Source: Trichopria drosophilae (lineage: Eukaryota > Arthropoda > Insecta > Hymenoptera > Diapriidae). Taken from it: a DNA stretch of 64,000 nt. Both the position numbers and the translations under genes were made by a program. The stretch spans positions 4,774,001-4,838,000 of the forward strand of contig CM059584.1 in assembly GCA_030407085.1 (NCBI GenBank), read 5' to 3'. Shown here one piece after another: positions 35,322-49,439 of the stretch (positions within the stretch are counted from its first letter, which is position 1; every line of letters begins with the position of its first letter). Below the pieces are notes generated by a model, which saw nothing but the letters and a program-made list of their open reading frames with translations, made no database searches and was not told the origin of the DNA.

Positions 35322-37740
35322 AACAGTTGATGACACGAGTATAGAAATTTGTACAAACTCTGTTAATATATTTTTTATACAACATTTCGATCAATTTCAT
35401 TCCATTTTTTACACTGTTTGAGTCTTTGTTTCTGGTAAAATACCGAAGCTATGACGTGTCATGACAGTGGATTTTCATATAAAACGGAGTATATTTCCAG
35501 TGTTTTTACTTCTGAAAGAGATATTTATAATATTTTAGTGGCTTTTTATTTTAATTTTCAACGAATTTTAAGTGCCTTCTGTGCCTACGTTTCTTTATAT
35601 GGATTTGTTTATAGTCATAGCCAGATTGAAATTTATTAAGATCCAAGTATTCGATTGTTAAATAAACAAAATAATTCAAATATGAAGTCTGATAGTTACA
35701 AATAAAATAAAATTATTATTCATTCTAAATTTTAATTTAATCCATTTTAGGTTCATTAAAATATAATACGTCTTAAATGGTTTATTCTGAGACAATCCTG
35801 TATTATTACGAATTGATTGAATTCAATAGAATATGATATTACAATTTGTGTCCAAATATCAATCACATATCGAAGTCCCCATTTTATACATTCTTAACGA
35901 TTTGTACCAATTGTAAGTGAATGATTAATTGAGCAATTATTGTAGATGCATCATAAATGAATCTCTGACAAATCACGGATAAGATGTTATGAATTAATTA
36001 AACAAGACTTAAACTTAAGCGCATTGCAAACATTGTTTTGTAAAACGAAATGTTATTATTTATTTATTGTTTTCTTAGAAAGTACATAGAATGCACAACA
36101 TTTAAGAGATGTCTATACGTAGGTACGAATTTTTATTTCATTATTGACATTTGAGAACTATTTATGAAATGAATCTTTAAAATAGTAGTTCAACTAAGAG
36201 TGAAAACTCTGTCTTTACAATTTATAAATTTTATTTTCAATCCATTACACTTTTAGAGAAATGTAGTTTTCGAATTTCCAATTTTAGAATAAATTATTAA
36301 AATCACAGGAAATTAAAAAAAAAAAGAGTCATTTCAAGTAAAAGGTAGATCATCACTCGAAAGCTTTTCGTCGTAGACAGGTTTTCCACTCTTTTTGACT
36401 GAGATACTACAAGAAAATCAGAGGGCAAATACGAGTGTTCCAGCTCCTGAAGTTCGCTTTTGGTACTTTGCCAAAAGTAGTTGCTGGTCAGGCAATCGAG
36501 ATGGTATTTTTATGATGTCTAGACACATAGAGAGTAGTCCATTGATTTTATCACTTCTTTCTGAAGTGCTGCTTAATCGATTAATTATTCAAATAAAATC
36601 GAAATAAGAATTTGTTGTTACTTTTGATATCATATTGTGAGTGTTGCGAGCTATTTGTATTCTTTCAATTTCCAGTTGTAAGAGAATTAAGTATATACGC
36701 ATTATTCCTATTGCTTCGATGTGAAAATTACAAACTAGTCTCCTGAAAATTGAACAAAAAAAAAGAAGTATAAACCTGTTTTGTTTTTATAAAAAAGGAT
36801 TGTCAGTTTTGAAATGCGGTCGAGGTTAAAAAGTTAAAAAAAGAGAAAAGGAGGAAAACTAAAATTACATCGGTGACGTAAAACGAAGCAATTTGATTGT
36901 TTGATACAAAATTATTAAACCCTGAAATAGTCGTATTAAATTATTCTCCGTGGAAAATTTTACAATTTAATCCGATTATGTGAGTTTAGTATCCACAGAC
37001 AAATGGTAAGAAGCTTTGGAAAATTTTCAGATATAATTTGCGGGTTTAACGAGAACTTAGCACCGTAGAGCTGCTGAATAGTATAATTAAAAAATCAGTT
37101 CTCTTATGTTCCTGAAATAAGCTGGAAAAATGATATTCCATTAATTTTATTACATTAAGCAATTCACTTTGAAATCTATTTGCTGAATGATTATGTCCTG
37201 AAATATATAAATTGATGATGAATGAAAACAAAATCTTATTTTAAGTATATTATTAAGGTTCTTCCATCTTAAATGGTACATTAAATTATATGAGAACGGC
37301 CACTTGTGAGAATCATTTTTATATCTTTTTTTGAAGAATTTACGTTAATATGGTTTTGAAGTGGAAAACGTTTTCAAAATAAAAAATGAAATGTTTATAA
37401 GAATGTGTTGCTCTGTCGTAATTTTTGAAGACTTATTTAAATTAACTTGTCTATTCCATTGAACTAACTACTTTCTCAGTTGTTCAAAATTCTTAACGGT
37501 AGTTAATACAACCTGATAAAATGTAGTCAATGAACTTCTGGTACAAAAATAGATATATCTGAGGTAGATCTGCTCCTCCGAAAGTCTGCTTTTTGCGACG
37601 ATCCCGCGCTAATCATTTTTTGGTACACAAAAATGAGAAAATTATGTCGGATATAAATACGCAGAGTGCATCTAAAAAACAAACTTTCAATGGAGTAGAA
37701 CCATAGTAAATCTATTACAGCTCGAGTAGAAATTTCGATA
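35322..37740. other. AT-rich non-coding stretch
   Basis: No recognisable gene, RNA or repeat pair was found. Open frames are under about 75 codons. Confidence 0.55.
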
Positions 37741-37930
37741 CGGCCCTGATCAGACCCTGCTCAGGCTGCCTGATTATATTTCAGGCCCTTATCAGGCTAC
37801 CCTATCAGGGCCTGATCAGAAACGTAACGATTATTTTCGTCCGGGCCTGATCAGGCATCCTGAAATAAGGCCCTGGTCAGGCCTCTGTCTGGGCGTGATC
37901 AGGGCTTTATAAGGGCCTGATGAGGTACCT
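37741..37930. repeat. CCTGATCAGG palindromic motif array 2
   Basis: A perfect CCTGATCAGG lies at 37846-37855, and near-copies (CCTGATCAGA, CCTGGTCAGG, CGTGATCAGG, CCTTATCAGG) are packed over about 190 bases. It is the same vocabulary as array 1, with AT-rich DNA starting abruptly on either side. Confidence 0.75.
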
Positions 37931-39910
37931 CTAAAGTTCGTTTAAACAATAATTAAATAAAATGAATCAAACAATAATGTACGAGTGTCCCTTTTAGATA
38001 CACTTTTTATTTAATTATATATATTTATTATATTATTAATCCAACATTTCATAAATGTGTCATTCGAATGATTATGTTAATTTTTATTTCTGAATTTAAT
38101 TTTTAAACATTGAAAATGTTTTATATTATTTATATTTTATATTATACTTTCATATATTGCATCCTGTATTTGCATTTTTCAATGCTCGCAAATAAATAAG
38201 AATAAATTTTACCCCGACCGGGAATCGAACGCGGGTCTCTCGCTCACTACGCTGGCGCCTTAACCACTACGCTACGCTTGCAATTGCAGCATTTTACAAA
38301 AAATTGTGTCTTCTATTAACCCATTAAGGCCCATACCCAGCACAACTCAGGTAGCGTCAAACCAACTATCGTCAATAAAATACCTGCCAAAAATCAAATA
38401 CCCATGTTTTTTTTTTGTTTATAAAAAATAATAGTTTATAACATTTTGTCAAGAAACAACTTCGACAATAGTGGTTCTATATTAAATCTGGCGGTTTTAA
38501 TCCAATCTAAGAGAAAAATTGAACCGAAAATATGTACGATGTTTCGTTAAAAGTCGTAAATTTGTTGTTAAAAGAAATAAGTAAATAATATGATCGAAAA
38601 TCGGCTTTGGCCCGTGCTAATCACATGGCGGTTAGCGCCAAATTAACGACTGGACATAGGATATTTGATAAAAATAAAATATGTGTGTTTTCTTATTTAT
38701 AATTATATAATTATTTATATTAATATTTTATAAACAATTTCGTCAAACACGGTTTTAGACAAAATCTATTTGCGGCAATCGATATTACGGAGTAAATTAT
38801 GTATGAAACGTATATCTATTATTGTTATTTATTCTATATAATAGTAATACAATAATACATGTACGTTTTTCACATAATTTATCCCGTAGAACCAAATGTC
38901 GCATTCATATTTCTCGTGAAACCTCTTTTAATGATGTTTATAACAAATTCTTATATGCAGCTACAAGTAAAGTTTGTTTTGCAATCCTCTGTTTCGAAAA
39001 TGGTCAGGCAACCACTACATTTGCCTGATAAGATGCAGGTTGTAATCCTCTTGTTTAACTCATTGTTTATAATTTCATACTGTTTTTTTTTACTAGAAGA
39101 ACTATGGAGATCTACTAGACAATTTATTAAATTTGTTCATTTTATGTTGGTTCCTAGATAGACATATGCTCACTGATATTTCGTGTATTTTTATTTTACA
39201 ATCATGGATGATCTTGAATTCTAATATTTATAAAAATAATGCTTTCGATGATAATATATTTAATTCCAGTGGTATAGATGAGATTGGCACTTCATTTCAA
39301 ACAACGAACATTTTCAACAAAAATCGTTATCCTACATCACGAATTACTTACTAAATTCAAAATTCTAATAAAACCAATACCTCGTTTAATTCTCGGTAGG
39401 GAATTATAAATAGTCGTATAAATATAAACTTCAACGTGAAATCTGATGTGGTAAATGTGAATAAAATTTGTGCTTTATTTTAGAAATAGATTTCCGAATT
39501 GTGATTTTACGTAGGCAAAATGGTCCAAAATATTATATTAATTAATCCAATTGTTAATTTTTTTCCAGCTAATAACCAACATATACGGCTTTTGACAAAT
39601 TAAACGATTTTTTAATTACAGGTTTTATTCCTTTATTATACTGTCAAACTTTGCTATTTTAATGTAGAATAGTTCAGATTTTACTAAAACTATCAATTGA
39701 ATTTCATAAGGTGTCCTTATATCATTTCCATATTTTTAATTATATAAAAAAATTACCCCATGTCAGCATCAAATTTTATCTCACATTTGACATATATCTA
39801 GTATTGTCTTGTTCATTAAATTACAGCATAAAATGTTATATATATACGTGCAACCGTTAGTTCCAAACAACTTTAGTTTCATTTCAATTTTGTTAAATTA
39901 TAATTTTATA
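37931..39910. other. AT-rich stretch holding a tRNA-like sequence
   Basis: Apart from the tRNA-like segment at 38212-38284, the stretch is AT-rich. A TTAACCC at 38317-38323 resembles a TTAA-type transposon end but lacks a partner. Overlapping open frames at 38822-39354 are low-complexity. Confidence 0.45.
38212..38284 (-). other. tRNA-like sequence (SINE head or tRNA pseudogene)
   Basis: On the minus strand it reads TAGCGTAGTGGTTAAGGCG (A-box-like), then GCGTTCGATTCCC (B-box-like) about 30 bases on. The T stem and acceptor stem do not pair properly, so a functional tRNA is unlikely. It may be the head of a SINE running toward the array at 37741-37930; no poly(A) tail is evident. Confidence 0.5.
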
Positions 39911-39915
39911 TATAA

Positions 39916-41268
39916 GGGCATTCCTTGTCAACGGGAGACCCTTATCCATCCAAAAATATTTTTGACCTAGAGATTTCTAATAGGACTTAAAATTTTGCTC
40001 TTTATGTCTACTTTTCAATGTAGAGTGGCCATAAACGAAATTCAAGATGGCTGACTTAATATGCCTGAAAGTGTAATTAGAATTAATTAAATTCATTATA
40101 ATTTGTTGCGCCAACAAAATTTATTTCCACGGAAAGAGTTGTACGAGGTCTCAAAATTAAGGTATTAATGTCTACTTCAAAATACAAAATGAAAAATTTA
40201 AATAACTAAGACGGCGGCCACATTATGATGACTAATTTTTGGAAACTGCTTAAATTCTCTCAAAATTTATTACTCGGGGGTTTCATACGGTGATTATGAA
40301 TCTGGTGTTAGTTTTTAAAAATTCAAAATGGCAGATTCAGTATGGCAAATTATTTGTCAAAAATATTTAAAATTTACACTAAATTTGTCTCTTGAAGGAT
40401 TTTGTAGGTCGCTAAATACAAATGTGACATTATATATTCTCAATTAAAATTCCAGCTGTTTAAATATAATTGACAATTTTACATTTTTTTTAAAGAAATA
40501 ATTGAAACCGGTTCGTTTTCTTGTTTTTCAATAGATTTGAAATCATTTTCAATTATATTTTACGTGCCTCATGATATGACCTTTGTTTTACTTTTGTCTT
40601 ATCTTACCTTTACTGGTTGGACTAAAACTAGTCTTGCCACAACCGTCTGGACTCCGATCCTATCTTACCTTTAGTGGTTGGAACAAAACTAGTCTTGTCA
40701 TAATTGTCTAGACCTAAACTATCCATACTAGGTCTGCCATTTAGAATTTTTGAAAACTAACACCATATTCATGTTCAGCAACACTGAAAACCGCCAGTAA
40801 CGAGTTTGAAACGAAATTTTTCAAAAATTCGTCCGCCATATTGGACCCGCCATTTTGAATTTTTAAAAAATAGCACAAGATTTTTAATGAGCGATCCAAA
40901 TAGCCCTTATGTAATAAATTTTGAGAGAATTTAAGCAGTTTCGAAAAATTAGCCACCATAATGTGGCCGTCATCTTGGATATTTAAATTTTTCATTGTGT
41001 ATTTTAAAGTAGACATTAATAAATTAATTTAGAGACCTCGTACAATACTTTCCGTCGAAATAAATGTTGTTGGCGTGGATAATTAGAATGAACTCAATGT
41101 ATTCTGATTACATATTCAGCCATACTAAGTCAGCCATTTTGAATTTCGTTTTTGGCCAGATCACATGGAAAAGTAGACATAAAGAGAAAAATTGTAAGCC
41201 CTATTAGAATTCTCTAGGTCAAAAACGTTTTTGGATGGATAGGGATCTCCCGTTGACGTGGAATGCCC
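39916..41268. mobile_element. Foldback DNA element, GGGCATTCC ends, TATAA duplication
   Basis: Inverted ends GGGCATTCCTTGTCAACGGG and GGGCATTCCACGTCAACGGG. TATAA is duplicated outside (39911-39915 and 41269-41273). The arms, about 39916-40370 and 40735-41268, pair over most of their length and include AAGATGGC/GCCATTTTGAATTTCG phrases. The loop has two diverged tandem copies of about 55 bases (40599-40652, 40660-40715). There is no transposase. The superfamily is undetermined; the duplication could also be read as TA. Confidence 0.75.
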
Positions 41269-41273
41269 TATAA

Positions 41274-44200
41274 ATATAAAATATGGTATTTAAGACTTTT
41301 GAAGATGGTATTTAATTTGGTTTTAACAATTGTCTAATATTATATTATATTTTAATAGAATTATCCAGATTTATAAGACGCTTATGCTACTGTTTGCAAG
41401 TAGTTGACGTTGGACAAAGTCCCATTTAAATCAGGGAGTACTTGACGCTATCTTATCAGAATTACAATAGAGCAATAATAACAAATTGGACTTAAAAAAA
41501 GTGCCTGGTTTATAACTAGGTAAATTAGTTGAAAAGAATTCGGTTTGAAGCATATTATGCAATTATCATGACGTCACGATGACATCGTTGGTAGCACAAA
41601 CTAAAATAAAAATACGCGTACAACAATATGGGTCTAATATATTTCACAACAAAACTCATTTTTATGGGATTGCAGAATGCATTAAGATCGTAATTTTAAT
41701 TACCACGAAAACAAAGGTCCAGGTATTGATAGTAATTTCTTCGTTTCAGGAATATAGCATGATTTAAAAACATGCATTTAATAAAATTGAAGATTTCCAA
41801 CAATTATATACACTTTCCGATTTTGCAAATAGTTTTTTGTAACAACGAAAACCTATTAATTACTGTCCAGGACTGAGATGAAGAACATATAAATGATGTT
41901 CGAATTCAATAGTTTATCAATTATAATTTTTCATTTCATAATTTTCTTCTTTAACAGAATATTACTAAAACACAGAAAAAATGACTATTTATAAATTATA
42001 TCACGTAAACTCAAGCATCGAACTACAAACAATACATATAGCATCGGAAAAAAAATTATAAAAACTTCTTTTCTAAAAAATCTCTTATGTTAACGATAAT
42101 AAAAAAAAAAATTGAATAAAATTGACGGGTGTTTCTATTCTATAAAATCATAATTAAAATTTTCCTACTGTGATATTTAAATAACATCTTCATTAACAGA
42201 CTTTTAAAAAGAATTTAATAAAAAGTATCGCAAATAGAGATCAATATGTACGAATCTCCATCCCGCTTAAAAAAAAAATTAATGAAATAAAAGTAAACAC
42301 TCTATTAGCTAAATTTCCAAATGCTATGCATAATTTATTGAACGTAACATCGTTAATGTGGTCTTGAGTGTATTATCTATTTTTAACCTAAAGGTATTAG
42401 TTGGTCGAAGTTTACGCTGCAACGTCAGTACATTTTTAATGCCACATTGTAATTCTGATTAATATTTGAAACTTGCTTCTACCTGTAGTCGATATGGGTT
42501 AAAGTGGTACCTACAAATTTGTGAAAATGAGCGTAATACTCCAATAAAATAATTCACCTACAGTCTAATGAATTTTTAGTAGAAAACAAGTAAGCACATA
42601 AATAACAATATTAATTAAAAGCACATATTAATATTTGCAAATCAACTTTAGTGTTTCATTTAATGATAACATGTGAATGTTGGTTAGGTACAGTGACATT
42701 TTCGTTATATGAATAATAATTGACAAAATGTGTGTCATATAAATAATAAAAAATATAAATTGAGACAACGCGAGATATTAACGACATTGTCATTATTCTT
42801 AATTGCGTACCATCTGAAATAAAACGTTAATTATGTACACTCATTGCATCCACTCTACTAGGACTGTGATAACATCGGTTTACAGACCTACAAATATTCC
42901 AGAATATTGTGCCGAGCGAACGAGCTGACGACAGCAATTATTACCATGCATTCAATCGTATATTTCTTACAATGCTTGGCATAGTGTTCCTCGTTTTTTT
43001 GGTTTGTTTGCATGTATACATTTCGACGTTGAATTTTAGTATCTAGCTTAAATTAAAACTAAGCTTTTGACTATTTCAATTACGTTATGTAATTAGACAA
43101 CATTTTAAGCACAATAGACATTGTCCTTATATTAGAATACTAATTTCGTGATAATAGAATAATTGGATACTTCGTATTTGATTTTTCTTCTATTGCAATA
43201 CTAAAATGGCCTTCATTGAAATTGCATCGATATAGACCTCATTGACTGCAGATAGCTTTGGTGTTCAATTTATGAAATGTAGTGGAAGAATTATTGCTTA
43301 GAAATCAAACGAAACTATACAGCATTTACTATTTCTTATCATTTATAATTTACAATTTCAAAATTTTCCAAAAGAACAATTTTTCATGAAACTTTTCTTG
43401 GAATAGATGGTCTCGTTATTCAAAATAAAAACAAGAAATTTATTTACGGTTTTATTAATTAAATATGTGTGCCATCTTTAGTTTATTCTTCCAAACACAT
43501 TTTTTGCAACAATAACTTTTAAGAAAACAAATATAAGGTATGATTATTATTTATCTAAACAAAAACAACGGGTTATTTACAAAGTCGGAAATGTAGACAA
43601 AAATTTCGCAACAGAAAAATGTAAGTCAGTCACAGATTTTTACAGTGGTTTTACTGCTCCTAATAATATAATTATGATGACTTTAACTAAAAAGTAGACA
43701 AATGATGATAGGGCATTAAAAGTCAATTACAAAATACCCACAGAACAAGGACGAACAATAATTGCTTAATAAATAGAATGCTAACGAACGAATAGCATAT
43801 TAATAGTATGTTGAATACTATTAGTATTGATTCAATTTCAGTTCAGAGTAAATTTTTTATTAGAATAATTGAATTCCATGAGATTCTATAATATTCTTTG
43901 TGTCGTCAACCCATTCAATTACGGTACTGAATTATCCAAAATACTTCGTTTCGATCTCCTTTTAAATATGTAAGTTCTACTACAAAATTCATCACATTTT
44001 GATCAACCTAGTTTGGTCTTGGAAAAATGTGTACTTGCTTATGAGAGTGCTCAATTAAAAAAAAAGTTATAATATAAAACATAAAATATTATTATTCATA
44101 ATTCAGAAAATTGAAAATCCATGATTTTGTTTTGTTATTAAATTTCATTCGCAACGTTTATTGTCACCATTCTCTCTCATTCATTATTGCTTCAGTATTC

Positions 44201-46700
44201 ACAATATACATGTGAATGAGAATTTGGTACTATCTTCAATTAAGATAATATTAGTAATGGGATTAACAACATTCAAGCATTTACAAAACCCAGACGTGAA
44301 CTGACATAGATCTGGTTCTGGAGCTCAGCGATACCGACCGTCGATTAAGTTTTAAATTAAACTATAGATATTCAACTTGAAGATAATCTTATCTAACATC
44401 GCCGGATATTATATTTATATACGTTTCTTTAACTTAATTATTCTGCGATCAAAGATGAGGAAACAAGAAACTGATTAAAGGGAACAAGGAAAACGTATAT
44501 CTAACAAATCTTCCGAAGAGAATTTTATAGATTCTCATTGGTTTTTGGTATATTATTAGTCATAATAATGCCGGACAAAATTTCTTTCAGCAATACATTG
44601 TTCATAGGGTTCTACTTAATACACGTAACTCGTATTTGTGGTCTTCAGTATGTTAATAGTTATGAATGTTTCCCGTCAAATTCTTGTGTGGATTTTTCGA
44701 CTATTCCTTTCATCTTTAATATATAAATAAATTCATTGATGAAGAAAACGTAAGACTGAAAGTTATAAAACAGTATATAATTAAATTAATTAGATACATT
44801 AATATTTATGTGCTAATGAAACCCATATTATCTGTGAATCTAGTAAAACTGTTAAAATGATTATGGCATACGTATAACTCTCATGGTTATATATGGATCG
44901 ATTTAAATAGTTTTCTCTTAGGGTTTAACAAACATTTCATCAAAATTAGTATACAGAGACCTGAAATACATGTATGTTAATCTTCCCGTATAACAAATTG
45001 TTTCTTATTGGTTATATTATAACTAATATGTCGAATTTTATTTATTTTCACAATTTTTTACGTTTTACGTTCATGAACATTTAAGATTTCTTAAATTACT
45101 ATGCGAATACTAATTGAAGAAGGTAACCTTACAAAGAATTCTTGACGAATTCCTCCGTCACAAGCTGATATTTTAGGAGAATTATTCTAAAAGTTACTTC
45201 GTAATTTTTAAATCATTTCAATTGTTTATTTTCTACATTTATTTATAATAGATTAGGTGTAAAAATACTTTGTTTTTAAATTCAGTATCAATTAATATAT
45301 TAAATCCATCAATGCAAGCTACATGTCCCAAAAGATGTGAATAAGTTTACTGTTTGTCTTAAAAAGGTAGAATTCTGAAGAAATGACACCAAGTGTTGGA
45401 CATCAGCCAGAATACATGCTTAATATTTGGCCAAACACCTGATCGACTAGTCGGCAGTTAGCCAAGCAATGACAAATTTCTCAGGACGCTTTTTTCTTGC
45501 ATTTTTTCAATACTTTCTATTAAACACTGTTTTTCTGGTTATTCTAAAAGAAGATTATGTAGTGTCAGGAATTCCTGCAATTTTTTAATGACTAAATAGA
45601 TATTTTCGGAATGTAACAAATTTCATAGCGTGCAGCTGTACAAGTATTAAAAAAAGTAGTTCAAATTGTATTCCATGCTATTTATCATTTTATGTTTTTT
45701 TTTAATTTGTGTTCTTTTTATAGTTCTAGTATATTTTTAATGCTTTCTAGTAGTAATATACATTTTGATTATAACAATATCTAAAACTTCTTCAATTTAA
45801 ACATATAGATTTTTGGTTAGTTAGAAAATGTGTTATTGTTAAAAAAAGGAGAATGGTATTACGTACTCGCATACTTCCTCTTTTCAGAGGCATTTTGAAA
45901 TTATGTTCCCTTTCATAATCTAGGTTGTAGAATAGGCAAATTCTAAATTGTAGTAAACACATAACATTTTTTTTATTAATATCACTTTTATTTGTAGAAA
46001 TGTAACGAAATTGTAAGGTATATAGTTGTAGAATATCGGAATTCTGTGTGGAAATTCATAACCGTACGTATATAACTTATTTGTGTATATACCTACTTCC
46101 TCACATTCATAGTGCTTATAACAAAATTTACTTTATTAACAGATTAAGATTATGAAACTTCATGCCAAGTTAAAGAAAGTTAAAGAAAAGTATCTCCGAA
46201 TATATACAATATAAAATAATTTCAAGCATTATAATAAGCAACCATGTTGATTTTTGAAACAGCCAAAAAAATTTCTTGTTGAAAAAAGTCGACTACGATT
46301 GTTTTGAACTCGGGACGAAGGAATCCAATCCTACATAACCTTGTTGTAAGGTTTTGCGGGTAGTAAAGCATATTATGAATATTTTATCACTGTTTTTACA
46401 ACAGTCAATGTGAATTGAATGTTTTTATTTAGTCGCAATAGTACTTATATTACACAATCAACCTTAACTGAATGAGAAACGGGAGAATTTATTGCAATTC
46501 GTGAAAAAATTAAAAAAATGTTTGGTATGTGAAAAAGTATGCACGGTAATATTAAATAAACTAAAAACTACTATAGATTACTAATTTGATATAATTTAGT
46601 ATCCAAATCAACATGCAATGTATTGATTAACTCGTCCGATTTGCGCACGAACTACGGGGGAATGACACGATATATATCGTCCAATCGCGTGATGTGATAT
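41274..46700. other. Long AT-rich stretch
   Basis: More than 5 kb without recognisable genes or repeat pairs. Open frames are short and low-complexity. Confidence 0.6.
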
Positions 46701-46738
46701 AGACGTAAGCATAGTTATCTCTGTGCATGCAACACCCA

Positions 46739-46800
46739 TATAAAAACTCTTGAACATCGAAGTTTCAACAATCTCAACTGTTCGAACAAGCGATGGTTAC
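46739..46800 (+). promoter_or_regulatory. Candidate core promoter with short leader
   Basis: TATAAAA at 46739-46745 sits at the end of a locally GC-richer 100 bases. An ATG lies at 46793, opening a 20-codon frame. Directly after, CTAAC and a pyrimidine-rich run lead to TTTCAG near 46832, like a branch point plus 3' splice site. These could be a TATA promoter and first exon, or unrelated words. No protein family is suggested. Confidence 0.25.
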
Positions 46801-49439
46801 GACAGCTTCATTAACTGCTAACTTTAATTTCAGGTTTGATTCAAAACAAATATGACTTGAAAAACTGGGCTACTGAGGTCTCAGTAGTTAACAGAAAATC
46901 ACTTTTATTATACACTTTGAGATAAATATTAAATCCTTCATTTCAAAGCTATTATAATTTATCATTTTAATTAAAATTAGGTAATTGCTTAATATATTTA
47001 ATTGTTCAATAAATTGCAGCAGAGCTTCAAGTTGTATCTAAGGATCTAATTCGCGACATCTCTTGCAAACTCTAGAGAACACTTCTGGCGGTGTGAATAC
47101 GTATCAATCAGCTGTGACATCCATTGCATTTGATAAATTACGAGCTAAGTACTTTCGAGTATCTGTACTTTAATCAAGAATTAGTACTTGAACATTTAGT
47201 TTAATTTTTTATTTAATTACTGTACGTAAGATATCATGCAATAAATGTTCAACCATTGTTCAGATAATGAAAAGTTTGTGTAGACTTTTTAGAGTCATAT
47301 ATGTATATACTTAATTAGGTAATTAGAACCCGCAGTAGAATTTTGGCTATTGTTTGGTTACATTACCTTAATATCATAAAAAATAAGTACACTGCATCGA
47401 AATTAGCTAAAAGTGGAACAAAATACTTTTTATAGTATAGATTTTCTTTTACAAATGTGACTTTTTTATGAGAGAGAAAAAAAAGATAGGATTTAAAATC
47501 TAAATAGGTTAATATATTCCATAACCGCGATATGATATTTTCATCAACAAAGAATAACCTTCCCCGAAAATAAAAAAAAATTCTTTAGCCTTATCCTCCC
47601 CAAAACGCCATAAAACATGGTTTTTTTAACATAAAATTCTAACTCTTCTAAAGCATCTAACGGAATGTAATATCAACAGAGAACTGTTACTTTATCGCAA
47701 AGACACCACATATGTCAAAAGCGCTCGATAATGTCAACTGTCATTTTCATCATTCAGTCACCATTATGAGCAAGGCAATCCATTAGAGTTGATAAATCAA
47801 TCGCGTGCGATGGCACGATAGGACGAGGAAGAGAATGGATGGGAGAATGATGCAGTCATAGGATTTCATTCCCCTTTGGGTGCGACATTATAGTACTGTG
47901 CAAGAGGGTACTGCCCTCCATATCGGATTGCATCGTTAAACCGTGACTGAAATGCATATCTATGAAATCATTCAGGTTGATTTAAGAAATATCTATTGTG
48001 GTTCTGAAATTCTTTTGGATGAAGAAAAATGTATGAACGTTACTAAGAAATGGAATTAATTTACCGAATTTTTTTTTTCTTGCGTCATTGTACTTTGCAC
48101 CATGGAGATTTTGTTACGAAGAAGCTTCAATGTCCGAATAAATGGTTAATTAGACGTTCCGAAATATTTGACTGCTGGTTTTTTATAAACTTATTGCTGA
48201 ATTTACCTCATTTGAACCAGAACTATTGTCCAAATTACTGATTAAATAATTTCTGAAGCCCATCTATTTATTACCAGAAGAGCCATAGAAAATGAGTTGT
48301 TATTCCGAATATTCACTTAAAACCCACTCAGTTTGAAGGAGGATCAATCAAACCGAATACAATAATTTGAAACCAAAACCAGCCCCTGAATCAACTTTGC
48401 TTATAATTTTCTCTTAGAAGGTCTAAAGTATTTCTAACTTTAGAGTAATCCTGCAGAAGTACCAGGCGAGGCCTCTCCTCTCCACGTATATGTAGAATAG
48501 AGAGTCCATGGACCCTTCGTAATGTTTCAAAGCAGTGGTGTATTTGACACTCCTCTCTTGAACTGACATAAACACTATTACACAATAAACCTCATTATGC
48601 GAGGCTGAGAGAATTTTCCACTTTGGGATGAACCCTAAGATATGAGGTGTCAAGATTACACTTGTACAACATCAATCAGTGACGGACATGTACAAGAAGG
48701 GCGCTAGATGGAACTGGATTAAGAAAAATCCTTTTCTTGTTCTGTTATCCTGTTATGTCATATTGGGCTTCCAAACTGACGAAAATGGCTTGTGATAACT
48801 GAGTTGTATGAACTATCTTTTCTTTCAGAAATACTCTCGAAATTTCCTTCAATCCACACCCAGACGTTCTGACGACATCATGCATGCTAACTCAAAGTTT
48901 GAAAAGTCTCTGTGAGTAACAAAACTGCAGTTATCACTGATGAAGACAATCCACGCAATTATTACGGTAAAACCAACAACTGTTTTCGTTCTGGAAGGAT
49001 ACAAAAACCAATTGACCAGCCACGTGCGGTGAACAGAATTTGCAAGACAATCTTTTTTCATAGCCACCATCCACAAGAAAAGGTTGAACTCTAAAACCTT
49101 CCGGGCGTCATCTTCAGGATCGTTGTCTTTGAGATCGTTTTCAAGGCCGAACAGATAAGGTCCGGCTCATCTGCATTACGTTTGTTGTAAAGAAATTGCA
49201 TCTTTTCAAAGATAAATGATCTGAAAATAAACCATACAAAAGGATTTTCCAAATTACATTTCTCTAATAGCAGGGAATATTACAAATAATTGCTGAAATA
49301 ATTTAGTGACGATATCATTAACCGTTCCTATATTCCCATATTAACGCAATGGTTTTCGGAAACGGTAACATTTCAGATAGACCCCTAGTTTATTCGTCTA
49401 TAGTCGGAACGAAGAAATGGCATGAACACATACAACTTC
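46801..49439. other. Non-coding stretch, mildly GC-elevated in places
   Basis: Around 47760-47900 and 48430-49160 the composition is less AT-rich. Open frames of 60-76 codons overlap on both strands (48391-48653, 48849-49094) and resemble no known family. I do not call a gene. Confidence 0.4.

Noticed and set aside
38317..38660. TTAACCC start and a TTAA near 38642 as a possible TTAA-type element
   Set aside because: The inner sequences at the two ends are not inverted copies of each other.
48391..49094. Overlapping 60-76 codon frames as a possible receptor or enzyme pseudogene
   Set aside because: I could not align them to any family with confidence, and frames on both strands compete.
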